From: Ascochyta rabiei
Lineage: Eukaryota > Ascomycota > Dothideomycetes > Pleosporales > Didymellaceae
Direction of reading: 5' to 3'
Assembly (NCBI RefSeq): GCF_004011695.2
Contig: NC_082405.1
Coordinates: 2,789,001 to 2,853,000, forward strand
DNA: 64,000 nucleotides
Part shown: positions 22,424 through 31,980 of the stretch, in pieces
Layout: each line of letters opens with the position of its first letter
Position numbering within the stretch: position 1 is the first letter of the stretch
Notes under the pieces: generated by a model
The model's database searches: none
What the model saw: only the letters and a program-made list of their open reading frames with translations
Told to the model about the DNA's origin: nothing
Program-made: the position numbers and the translations under genes

Positions 22424-23088
22424 TCAGTGACGGCACAGCGGTATCGGTACGACATTGTCTATTCTACTAGGAAAGACATTCGACTTCCCTGGAAGATTTG
22501 ACGAATAGAGACCCACACCCTTACAAATTACAACCCTTCTGCTGCCAGAGATGTTCTGCATGCCATGATTCTCAATGCTTTTTTTTACATGCCCCATAAC
22601 GAACATTTTTGTGAGCCACATTTGCCGGATAAGCGAGTATCGCTCACCATCGACCATAAGGATGACTTGGCCGAGGATGATGTAAATCCAGGCGGCGAAT
22701 AGCGCGGGTGCGACTAGACTGAGGAGGAATTGCATAATGAACGGCTCAAGGGCCGAAATTTCGTTCTTCAAAAGTATTCGGCCTGTCAGACAATGTTAGT
22801 AAGCTCTGATGCTCCGGGCGGGGATCCGTTTATGTACCAACGAAGCCAACAGTCTCAACTATCAGATAACATCATTGTATGCTTATCGTTCAAGTGAATA
22901 TCGATAGACTCACAAATTCCGGCAGCAACCAATGGTATGAAGCACCACATTTTCTTCCGGATGACCTGGCAGATATAAAGGATAGTCGCAATAGCAAAGA
23001 GTATGACAAAGATGATAGCAGCAACCAAAGACGGGTGATATCGTTACGGAACCCAGGCGTTAGGGTGATCGAGAGAAGGGCGAGGCAT
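22424..23088 (-). pseudogene. Broken RTA1-like membrane protein gene
   Basis: RTA1/RTM1-family proteins are seven-span fungal membrane proteins linked to lipid-translocation-type or toxic-compound resistance. From the ATG at 23088 the frame reads MPRPSLDHPNAWVP, then TAA at 23044-23046 (codon 15), then continues in the same frame with RYHPSLVAAIIFVILFAIA and IRKKMWCFIPLVAAGI. Two GT-AG introns (the first 22913-22859) join FETVGFVGR and the hallmark QFLLSLVAPALFAAWIYIIL, then VDGERYSLIRQMWLTKMFVM. After that the frame diverges from the family and ends at 22424, far short of the usual seven spans. So there is an early stop plus a lost or scrambled C-terminal half, while the splice sites remain good. 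Confidence 0.8.
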
Positions 23089-23832
23089 ATTCTCAGCTAT
23101 TTTGACTGTCGTGATACTATTGGATGTAAGAACCCCCAAAGTCGTGCGCGTAGCTCGACAGACAGTCGTGGGGCTGGGAGATGGCGTATTCAACACTCAG
23201 ACAACGTAGGGCAATGTCCATGCCATATAGCAAGCATTGTCGTTCCTTCGATCATGACCTGTGACTGTATAGCGTATATCTTAGGCATTTGTGCTTTTAG
23301 ACGGCTGGTTGCGGGCTGATTGCAGGGAGGTTGAGCCCGTGCACCAGTGATAGCACAGTCGTAAAGCGTATACACGTCTTGACGAAGATATGGCGTCCCA
23401 CTCGTGTACGGAATGTCGAAGAGTACTTTTCGCTTCAGTCAGGCATTCCTTCTTGCATCGTTTAACACGATAAATTGCCCCAATCATGACATCTAAGACT
23501 CGATCTTGGCCGAATCGTATTATTTCTTGCCACTGCTATTTGTTGTGTAGTCTTTGCAAAGATCTGAACCCTATCGAGGCCTTATCAAAGCGCTGTGCCT
23601 GGAGAATCTTAGTAAGTACAAATCCGTCGTCGAACGGAGCCACTGTAGACTGCAGCTTTTCTCCTGCTCATCGGACAATGAAAACTGCGCAGACCTGTAT
23701 CGGGGACCTTCAGTATATCAAGACAGATACATTTGGTTGGCTAGACTTGATAGCCGTGAGAATGGCTCGAGTCGGCTTCGCAATTTCGACACTCACAATA
23801 CAATCTAGAAGCGTGTGGTTAGGATTGTACTC
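23089..23832. other. Intergenic, no gene seen
   Basis: 744 bp between the RTA1 relic and the 3' end of the Zn2Cys6 gene. Frames here overlap on both strands and lack family features. Confidence 0.5.
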
Positions 23833-25211
23833 TCAAGGTCCGGTGTTGGGGTGATCGAAGGAGACCGGTGTAGAGACAATGCTCCAGGTTCGTGAATTTA
23901 TGATCCGTCGAGGCCAGTCTATCCACTTTAGCAGCTCTGGTGTTGCTGAAAGTAGCTGTTCGCAGGCTGTAAGAAGCCACTGTGGCCAATTTCCAACCCA
24001 CCAGACCGGACGACTTTGAGCCAGCAGGGCAGCAAAGTAAACAACTATAACACAAGCGACCGGATTATGAGCCGAGACCAGGTTCATGAAGTGCTCCTGC
24101 AGTTGCGCAGCCCAACTGAGTATGAGAGAGTACTCATCGCTTCGCACGGAAATATGTCGGAGCCGCACTGAAGTTGTATGGAGTTGGTCAGTTTCCGTCA
24201 AGCACGCCTCTCTGTCTCGCGTGTTGAGTAGGTATCCAGTCAACTCCTCCAGGGCGAGAATCTCTGGGGTCGTATCATCCTTGCCGCGTGCATCGAGACT
24301 CTCTAAATCGTCGCCTTCAGCCAAGTCAACTATGTGGGAAAACACAGTAGTGTCTTTGATCTGTAGCCAGAAAGGCATGACGACTATCTTAATACCGGCG
24401 AGCAGCCGGAAGCAATGGTGTATACCATCTATTGGATCTTCCGGCTTTTCCAGCTGTGCAGAGCCGAGATTGTATGTGAACAAGACTGTGGATGTCATGA
24501 ACATAGGAACAGCCCTTTCAATGATGGGTGCTTCGAGGTGCTTTCTGTAGACAGCCAGTCCACGGCAGATGTGCGAATCGGCTTGCAGGAGAAGACTTTG
24601 TCGATCTGCACCGGGTACAGTGTGGGCCTTGTGCACAGCAGAAAGAGCTAGGTAGCCGTGGAGAAGAAAGGGATGCTCGAAAGCAATCTCAGTGCATTCA
24701 TCACGCCAAATTGTATCTTCCTTGTAGGAAATCTCATAAGGCCGCAACGATTGATAGCAATTTGACATCCAATGGTGCAACAAACGAAGGTCCGGTATCG
24801 ATAGATCAGCATCGCCCGGCTCATGATTGTCAGGACTGGGCACGGGTCGCTGTTCCAAAGTCAAAGGTGACGCATGATTGCTAACGTTTGACTGCGGGGA
24901 GGACGCCGAGTATTGGTTCTGTATGACCGGCCAGTTGCAATGGATATCGAGTCTAACACAGTTCCCGCATCGTGGACGAGCCTCATCGCACTAAATAGCC
25001 AGTCAGCAAAACAACAATAACAACAGGTTCGTGAGCTGACATCGACAGGCGCTGTCTCAGCGCGCTTTGAGACATGTCAAGAGTTTGCGGATTTGTTGTG
25101 GTCTAATTAGCTGGAGCCTACCTTTGTATGACGTTGCTTACACTGGAAGCATCCTCTCCGACTTTTGGTATGTGATTTGCGTTTTGCGACACGGTTTTCT
25201 GTTTCGGTCAT
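23833..25211 (-). CDS. Zn2Cys6 transcription factor (UPC2-like architecture)
   Basis: Exon 1 (25211-25122) codes for 30 residues ending in the first half of the zinc cluster (CFQCKQRHTK). A 131-bp intron separates it from exon 2 (24990-23833), which begins CDEARPRCGNCVRLDIHC. The six cysteines give CX2CX6CX6CX2CX6C, complete only after splicing. The protein is 415 residues. The regulatory half starts LLHHWMSNCYQSL with HPFLLHGYLALSAVHKAH, as in the fungal-specific domain of sterol-uptake-control (UPC2) type factors. It is presumably a nuclear DNA-binding regulator. Targets are not deducible, although the broken RTA1 gene next door could once have been one. Confidence 0.9.
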
Positions 25212-25696
25212 GCTGGTATTGCATCTGGCCCGAGACATACAGTGTGCGACGAAATCGATGCAGATGGAAGAGGAATGCACGATGCGGCGGGAAATGCCAA
25301 GTTAGTCAGCGGCGCTAGCTGTACCTGGAAAGAGTTTCGGACGAATCCATACGCGATCGGCGTTGGACCTTGGAACGTCTCGTTTTCGTTTAGAGAACTC
25401 TTCGATTGATTAGATGCTCTCATATTGGCAAATCCTCCTTTCGATTTCTACGTGTCACGAAGCATAAGCCCTCCAGTGCTCTGTGTTGAGCCGAGTGTAC
25501 CGAACTTGTGGTTGGCTGTGCTGAAAGGCCCACATCTGTCTCCAGGGTGGTTGTTCTGGTCGACCCTATTGCATCTCCACCCAGGCTCTTAGGAACAGTT
25601 AGACGTTGAATACAGATGGCTTAGCACTGTCATACTAGTGACCCCTTGTGTCTATCAAGCTCCTTTAATGCGTCCTTTGAGCGTCTACAGGTCCTT
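25212..25696. promoter_or_regulatory. Upstream region of the Zn2Cys6 gene
   Basis: 485 bp between the Zn2Cys6 start codon and the 3' end of the small myristoylation-type gene. No coding signal; it should contain the regulator's promoter. Confidence 0.4.
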
Positions 25697-26029
25697 TCAG
25701 TTCCAACTTCTCATCTCATGATTCGCGTCTGCATTCCGCCATCCTACGTTCTCTTTGCTCAATTTCTCGAGCGCACTTAACTTTTTGGATCCGCTAGTTG
25801 ACTGTGGCGCATCTACTGTCGATATCGGTGATGGTTTCCTCTGTTGGGCTGCAAACCGCTTATCCAAAGCGGCCTGTTGTTTTGCGCGCATCTTATCCAT
25901 GTCAGTCCCGTACACGTGGAAACTTCAATTGTACCGGCACTTTACCTCTGCTTGAGCCTGCGCTCGCTCCTCAGGGCTCACATAAGGCTCTGGCGATATC
26001 GTGCGTGGTTGAGACTGATTGGCACCCAT
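25697..26029 (-). CDS. Small protein with N-myristoylation-type start and charged helix
   Basis: Exon 1 (26029-25946) and exon 2 (25891-25697), joined in phase over a 54-bp GT-AG intron with a CTGAC branch site, code for 92 residues. The start MGANQSQ fits the N-myristoyl consensus (Gly2, Ser6). A strongly charged amphipathic helix follows (ERAQAQAEMRAKQQAALDKR), then a Ser/Pro-rich linker and a Lys-rich helix (KKLSALEKLSKENVGWRN). The layout, an acylated end plus an RAK...AA...R helix, recalls small p97/VCP-interacting proteins, but the VIM spacing is off by one residue, so that link is only a suggestion. Probably membrane-associated on the cytosolic side. Confidence 0.7.
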
Positions 26030-26413
26030 TGTTAGAAAAGAGGGGGTTTGTCCAATTCTGAATTGAATGGGTATCTGAGGAACCCTGCTTGCGAAGAACG
26101 ATAACTTTGTTACCATATGAAGTGTGCGGTGTGCGTTGGTTCTTGCAGCTAGGTTTTCAAAGTTCAGTCAGGCATATATCAAAGTATCATCATAAGGCCA
26201 CCAACATGGTCCATGCACTAGGCACCAACACTACTGAAAGGGCAGATGAGTAGTAAATTTGATAGTTCGGATAGTATGAATTGCAACATAGCTGAAGCCT
26301 GGACTAAAGAACGCTACATCAGATGTTTCCAGTTATCAGATAATGAAGCCATCCCCGCTATCATGCACACACAACTTCCGTTCGGTGCATATTTTGTGCG
26401 ACATCCTCAAGTT
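26030..26413. other. Intergenic
   Basis: 384 bp upstream of the small myristoylation-type gene and downstream of the PRISE-like reductase. No gene seen. Confidence 0.4.
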
Positions 26414-27745
26414 TTATACTTGTGGCTGAGCAGCATCCACCTTCATCTGTGGCAATATACCGAGTCTCTCCATCTCTTGAAACATCTCAAAAATACTCTC
26501 AAGTGTGTCGACAAATCCGCAGAAGCCGTATCGCTTAGACTTATTCGTTGATGCGGTTCCGAAAGCTAAGTACGCAAAATCTCCCATGAAGAAATCCTTC
26601 AGATCGCCGTCCCACGGGTTCTTGGTCAGCTGTCCATTCGATTTGGACATGATCTCTTCCCACGCTTTCTTTTTCGATGGATCGGCCGCCCACTGTGCGA
26701 GCGTGAAGCTGTTTCTGATGACCAAGGGCGGTCCATAGCCCAGAGGACAATCCTCGGCGCCTGCCATGGTCGTTGTTTGAAGTTTTTTCTCATCGAGTTC
26801 GGGGCCTTGAACCTCGGAGACCCCATACCAGCGTGCTAACTCGTGGAAGAAGCGGTCCCAACTAAGGAGACCGCCGTCTTGAGCATTGAATGACTGGTTT
26901 GCACACTTCTCTTCCAGTACCACCCACTCGCTCAAATACCCTGTCAACCTGGCAGTAGAATGGCTGGCTTCAAATTGCCATGATTGGAAGTCAGCTCCAA
27001 ACCTCAGTGGCTCGCCCTTTAGTGCCTGGATGGCAGCGTAGACGCCAAAACTGAAAAATGTGTTCATGGATGCATGTTCGGTCGCACCGATAACTGCGAA
27101 GGGGCGGATCATGTTCCAGTCCGTTTCGGGATGCTCGTTACAAAAGGTGCGGAGCATGTCTTCTTGGGGGTAGTAGAAATTCGGAGCGAGATGCCTCGGT
27201 TGAGGGTCAGACTCGACAATCGATGTGCGCACTCGACCAATGTGCACACCGTAGTTCTTCCCGCCAGTCTGCAAAAGTATGCGCTTCGGTCTGATACCAG
27301 CAATTGGTAGGGAGCCAAGGAAGTTCTTAAATGGTGGCACGTTGACCTGGACAAGCTCCTCCGCCGTTTTAGGATCCATCGCCGAATGTCCGCTCTGGGG
27401 TGGCAAGTACGCGTAGTAGAAGACGTATTCAGCCATGACATTAGCGTCACGAAAAGCCTGAGCGATATCATGCGCAGGAGATGTCATGTCGACGGAGACA
27501 TGCTTGATGCGAGACCGTTGCTCTTCGGTGAGCAGGGAAAGCAGCTTCTTCGATAATGGACTGCGTGACACTGCATAAACTCTGGACCAGCGGCGAGGGG
27601 AGTCTAGCAACGCCCTGATCGTGTGGAATCCTGATATGCCAGTCGCACCGAGCACCAAGGCTCTCAGGTCTTTCAACGAGGGGTCAAAGGTGGGGAGGTT
27701 GCGATAAATGCCAGACTGGCGGAGTGGATATTGTGAGGAGCTCAT
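26414..27745 (-). CDS. PRISE-like NAD(P)-dependent short-chain reductase
   Basis: A single-exon protein of 443 residues. I place the start at the ATG at 27745; the frame is open upstream, but only to non-ATG codons. It has an extended Rossmann fold: ALVLGATGISGFHTIRALL (residues about 29-47) binds the dinucleotide. The family-specific motif NFYYPQED (about 187-194) supplies the tyrosine that replaces the classical SDR YxxxK, and KRILLQTGGKNYG (about 155-166) carries a lysine. These are hallmarks of progesterone 5-beta-reductase/iridoid synthase-like (PRISE) enzymes, which reduce activated C=C bonds; fungal homologues are mostly uncharacterised. Likely cytosolic. The substrate is unknown and no biosynthetic cluster surrounds it. 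Divergent from the DNA glycosylase. Confidence 0.88.
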   Translation of the reverse strand: MSSSQYPLRQSGIYRNLPTFDPSLKDLRALVLGATGISGFHTIRALLDSPRRWSRVYAVSRSPLSKKLLSLLTEEQRSRIKHVSVDMTSPAHDIAQAFRDANVMAEYVFYYAYLPPQSGHSAMDPKTAEELVQVNVPPFKNFLGSLPIAGIRPKRILLQTGGKNYGVHIGRVRTSIVESDPQPRHLAPNFYYPQEDMLRTFCNEHPETDWNMIRPFAVIGATEHASMNTFFSFGVYAAIQALKGEPLRFGADFQSWQFEASHSTARLTGYLSEWVVLEEKCANQSFNAQDGGLLSWDRFFHELARWYGVSEVQGPELDEKKLQTTTMAGAEDCPLGYGPPLVIRNSFTLAQWAADPSKKKAWEEIMSKSNGQLTKNPWDGDLKDFFMGDFAYLAFGTASTNKSKRYGFCGFVDTLESIFEMFQEMERLGILPQMKVDAAQPQV

Positions 27746-28280
27746 AGCATCAGACGGGAGTGAAAGTAAGTCTGCAACAATGCTTGGTTGACAGTAGTTG
27801 ACAGTGGTCAACCTCGCTACTTATACTTAGGACGACATACAACATCACGTGATAGCCTGGCAGCATTGGCGTGAGTGAAAGACTTGTCTCACTCGAAATC
27901 ATATCGGGGCCTGGAGAGAAGTTAAGAAAATATAGAATCGACTGGTGTTGAGAAACTGATGGTCCACAAATTGCGCTAACAGGGCTAATGATGTCAGGCC
28001 CAGGCAGATGCGTCGTGCTAATGCACGATTTCGATCCTCCCGAAACCCTAACCCTGTTATGTCTCTCCGGATCATCACGACAAGCACAGTCTCGAACATC
28101 TGTCCCAATGTCTCGTGATTGGGACGATTTTTGCTTAACCGCCGGTAGTCTTGCCTTTCGCTAATGATTAGAGGCTCGGTCGAGTGTTCACGGATGCGGC
28201 TCGCAGCTCTCGGTCTCCGGCTTGTGATATATGAACACTAATTCCAAGCTGTTTTTGCTCGTGCATATCTCTCTTCAATC
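27746..28280. promoter_or_regulatory. Divergent spacer between PRISE-like reductase and DNA glycosylase
   Basis: 535 bp between opposing start codons; should hold both promoters. No specific element is claimed. Confidence 0.4.
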
Positions 28281-29249
28281 ATGCAGACTAGGTCCGCTCG
28301 TTCAGGCGTTGCTAACGCCGCAAAGGGTGGCATTACGAAGTCTCGAAAGATGGCGGTCCCACGACGACGTAGCGCAGTGATCAGTACTAATGCTGCTGTC
28401 AGCAGCACCAATAAGTCAAAGACTGGCTCGATATCAATCACGAAAGGCAACCCGAGTAGCGTTTCACCGACTATTAAGACGACCACCGGCGACACGAAAT
28501 ACAAAACATGGTTCAAACATGCTCATTTCTCGCCCTTCCCAAACTTCGAAAGTCCAACTGAGGAGCAGTGTCGCCGAACACACGAAATTCTGGAGCAGAT
28601 GCACGGCGATACCGTGCGCAAAAACTTTGCAGAAATGTCTAACCCGGAGCAACACTACCCTCATGTTATGGACGCTCTGGTGGTCGCACAGCTCAGCCAA
28701 GCCACAGCCTGGTCTAATGCACAACGCGCCATGAGGAACATGGCCAACGTATACGGGTCGACTTTTGCTTATCAAAAAATTCTCGATGGCGGGGTTGAGA
28801 AGCTCCAGGACGCCCTCAGACCTGGCGGCATGCAGAACCGAAAAGCTAAGATGTTGACGAAGCTGTTACTTGACGTTAAGGAACGACATGGAAATTGGGA
28901 TCTTGACTTCTTGTTCAAGCTCAGCAACGAAGACGCCATGAAAGAGGTTCTGCAGTACCATGGTATAGGGCCCAAGTCTGCTTTCTGCTTGCTGAGCATC
29001 TGTTTGCAGAGGCAGAGCTTCGCTGTCGACACACACATCTACCGGATTACGGGTCTGTGGGGCTGGAGGCCAAAAAATGCCAGTCGGGAGAAGGCGCAGA
29101 GTCATTTGGACGCGAAGATCCCTTCCGAGCTTAAGTTTGCTCTGCATTACTTATTCATCGTGCATGGCAGGGAGTGCCCGGTATGTCGCGGCAACGGGAA
29201 TGTGTTAGCAGAGTGTGAATTCGAGCGGCTGTACAGCAAGAGAGCTTGA
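28281..29249 (+). CDS. HhH-GPD DNA glycosylase (endonuclease III-like)
   Basis: A single-exon 322-residue protein. The first 75 residues are Lys/Ser/Thr-rich and disordered, possibly nuclear-targeting. The catalytic core has the helix-hairpin-helix VLQYHGIGPKSAFCLLSI (about 222-239) with the lysine used by bifunctional glycosylase/AP lyases, and FAVDTHIYRITGLWGW with the essential Asp (about 249). It is expected to excise damaged bases in base-excision repair. The C-terminus has Cys residues (ECPVCRGNGNVLAEC) but not the C-x6-C-x2-C-x5-C spacing of the endonuclease III iron-sulfur cluster. So it is a divergent fungal branch rather than a plain NTH1. Substrate not assigned. Confidence 0.88.
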   Translation: MQTRSARSGVANAAKGGITKSRKMAVPRRRSAVISTNAAVSSTNKSKTGSISITKGNPSSVSPTIKTTTGDTKYKTWFKHAHFSPFPNFESPTEEQCRRTHEILEQMHGDTVRKNFAEMSNPEQHYPHVMDALVVAQLSQATAWSNAQRAMRNMANVYGSTFAYQKILDGGVEKLQDALRPGGMQNRKAKMLTKLLLDVKERHGNWDLDFLFKLSNEDAMKEVLQYHGIGPKSAFCLLSICLQRQSFAVDTHIYRITGLWGWRPKNASREKAQSHLDAKIPSELKFALHYLFIVHGRECPVCRGNGNVLAECEFERLYSKRA

Positions 29250-29741
29250 AGGTTCTATCATGGTACTAAAATGTCCTTTCTATGCGCGGACACCGTAGAG
29301 GTATATGGATCATTCATGAAAAGAGTGTTTTGGAAGTCAAACTGCGCCGAGGACCATTGTGATGTACAGAGTGATACGCATGATCTGCGAAGGCGCTGCG
29401 TGCCGTTGCGATTCCAAACATGTACGAAGCAGAGTTTGCATCTGTTATAATACCGAGGCCTAAACTCGCTACATTTAAGTCGTCTTGGTTCTTGAACCGA
29501 ACAAACACAGTTACGACCTTATCTCGACGTTCCTCCAGAAAACGTGACACGTCCACATTGTAGCTCCCGCGGCTGTGTCTCCGTTGACATCCAGGATAGT
29601 ACCTTCTCCTACGTTCTTGGGTTTCAGAGTCTTGATGCTAACTTTCGGGTCCTGGCTATAGACTCGCAGACCCAAAATGTAGACTGTATCCCAAGCTTTT
29701 TGCTTATGGTCTACTAGAGACTAAGGCTGCTGGCCAGTATC
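29250..29741. other. Intergenic between glycosylase and calpain relic
   Basis: 492 bp. An 80-residue leftward frame at 29314-29556 has no recognisable domain and I leave it uncalled. It may belong to the decayed 3' end of the calpain-like locus. Confidence 0.4.
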
Positions 29742-31980
29742 TCAAGCTGGCTGGTCTCGGCACAAGTGGAGGGCTGAAGGCCTTGCACGGGCCGCCGGCC
29801 TTGATAGGACACAGCTGTGCAGTTCGAGCCCCTCGATACATGTTTGTTCTGTGTCTTTGCTATCATCAGACGAAATTTTGTCGTCAACATTGAGCTTTGC
29901 CGTCTTGATCAGCAGCTCGGCTATCCCGGTGGTGTTTGCACACTTCGTCTCCTCAGCTCCGAACGATATCTCCCCGTTCTCACTAACAGTCGTAGCAGGC
30001 TGAGCACCTACAGAAGCACTCATATTCCCCTTGGACTTGACTGTTTCTGCATTACCATTCTGTTTCCCCATTTCCTAGTGTTCTTTCTTGTTTTCCTCGG
30101 GTTTGTTTTTTTTGTCTTCTTCTGTCCTTCCTCTGTGAACTCAACAAGACCTTTGGCATTGGCGATGTCGTAATTCAAACTCATTTGCCTCAGCTTCTGC
30201 AGGTTTCGCTCGGCGACCTTAGTCACCACTTCGTGCACATCTGGAGCATTCCAGTTACGTTTTGCTTCAATCTTGGGCAGGACTTCATAAACGCCAGGTT
30301 CAAGCAAAACATCAGCCGAGATGCTGCGATTGCCAAACCAAGCACCACACGCACGTGAAATGTAGTCGCCAGCCTCTGTACCTTTCTCTTGCAGTATGTA
30401 GTGCAGGTCGAACATGTACTTCCCGGCAAGACCCCGAAAATATCGCTCATCGAGCTTTTCAGGGCAGCGTCTACAGTAAGGATTATATGGGTCTCACCTT
30501 ACCTGACAAAGCTGGAACACAGTCAATACCTTTCTTTTGATCTCTACGGAGGATTTCGTTAAGATACCCGGTGACCCATGCCACCGACAAACTGGTCCAA
30601 TTCTGCACAACAGTCTATGCTGAATCGAAGAATCGCGTGCGTTCGAGCAGATCAAATCGCCTGAGGAAGTCTTCGCACGACATCCAGAAAAGACTATTGT
30701 CGCCAAAATTATGCTTTAGCTTTTCCAACCAATACAGAGTCCATTTACTTGAGCCCTCTGACCATGACCCGGCCCACTCACCCATTGCGGCAATAGCCCG
30801 TTTATCCCAAGGGTTCCTTATCCCGTCAGTAAAGCTTAGTGAGCAGGCAGAAATCGTCTACAAACCTGATAAGAACCAGCTGGTGATTGCTTGTATTGTC
30901 TTCGCTAGATGCATCAACAGCATTGATGATCGAGTATGCACGATTAAAAGCCAGTCCCCGTCTAGCATCAGAACCACCCCCGTAATATCCCAGCGACGAC
31001 GCGGAGAAGAGAAGATTCGTGTTGACTTGTTTCAGTTCTTTCCACAAACATTCCTTATCTAGAACGCGGGCTGTCAGAATCTTGCTTGTGACCCCTTCTG
31101 TCAGATCTTCGACAGCTTCACATGATACGCCACCGGAGATTGTATCGTAATCGCCATTTATCTTAGCGTATGCTTCGTCAAGTAGAGGCAGCCAGGTCTC
31201 ATTCTCGTGGGCGCAGGAAGCAAAGTATAGTGCTTCCGATCCAGTTTGGTGGGTTCTCTTGTACATCGTTTCCTTAATACTAGTTGGATCATAGATGGCG
31301 CCACGTGCGTCGAAATCGCTCTTGGTGATGAACATGTTGTCATCAACTACATTCCATATCCATTCACCATCTCTGTAGAATGCGAAGCCATACACGCCGC
31401 ACCGTTCATTTTGCGCCACGCATGCTCTTTTGATCAGACTCTGGTTGCTACAGATCGTTGCTAACACGGCAATGAACCATCAATCACCATTGGCACCCTG
31501 TACGACATCGCTACTTGTAAATCATTGATCTTGAACTTGGGGTTGTCGAAGATCGAGTCGACACGATGTATAGCTCCCAGTCCATCGATTGGAACATCGA
31601 CTCGAGAGTTCAAAATCATATTGGCAGTACTGTTCAACAAGAAAGGTACGACGTCTTGACGTAGTACCTTGACCTGGATGATGGTGTCTAGAGCATACCC
31701 CAGACGTGTTGGGCTGACTGTCGGTGGATGGTGACGCTGGGTCTGAATCTTCGTACCATTGCATCAACCCGTTGAGACAGTTGTCAGACCTTACTTCAAA
31801 GTCGAGCTCCGGGTCGGTGAACTTCTCGTTCGTTCTTTCGCATTCTCGGACAATGCGTTCGATCCGAGCTCGGCAATCCTGAGCTGCAGCCTCGTAGGGT
31901 TCTGCCGCATTCTTCCCTTTCACAAGTCCCGACTTGCGTTGGGGCGGAAGCAGGTTTGCATACAGCGATGGCGGGAGAAT
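29742..31980 (-). pseudogene. Decayed calpain-like cysteine protease (peptidase C2)
   Basis: Conserved calpain blocks follow in order on the minus strand but in different frames: CRARIERIVRECERTNEKFT with DPELDFE; HRVDSIFDNPKFKINDLQ; SDVVQGANGD; ATICSNQSLIKRACVAQNER; CGVYGFAFYRDGEWIWNVVD; LLDEAYAKINGDYDTISGG; NPWDKR; ERTRFFDSA; and a domain III-like LDERYFRGLAGKYMFDLHYI with LLEPGVYEVLPKI. Lesions: no ATG in frame at the 5' end, a frameshift before the FDNP block, another just before SDVVQG, TGA at 31480-31482 exactly where the catalytic Cys should be (GD[stop]WF), His to Arg at the catalytic HAYS motif (30940-30942), and TAG at 30615-30617, probably a former Trp. Further stops occur in the C-terminal half, and an A8 run at 30106-30113 lies where the frame again shifts. 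The NPW intron is preserved. Not functional. Confidence 0.85.

Noticed and set aside
22424..29249. Possible secondary-metabolite cluster (Zn2Cys6 factor, PRISE reductase, RTA1, GMC enzyme nearby)
   Set aside because: No backbone enzyme (PKS, NRPS, terpene synthase, DMATS) or P450 is present, and a DNA glycosylase sits in the middle. The grouping looks accidental.
31480..31482. TGA at the calpain catalytic Cys read as selenocysteine
   Set aside because: A Cys-position TGA is the classic hint of selenocysteine. The gene also has frameshifts, a TAG, a mutated His and no start, and ascomycetes are generally not known to use selenocysteine. Pseudogene decay is far simpler.
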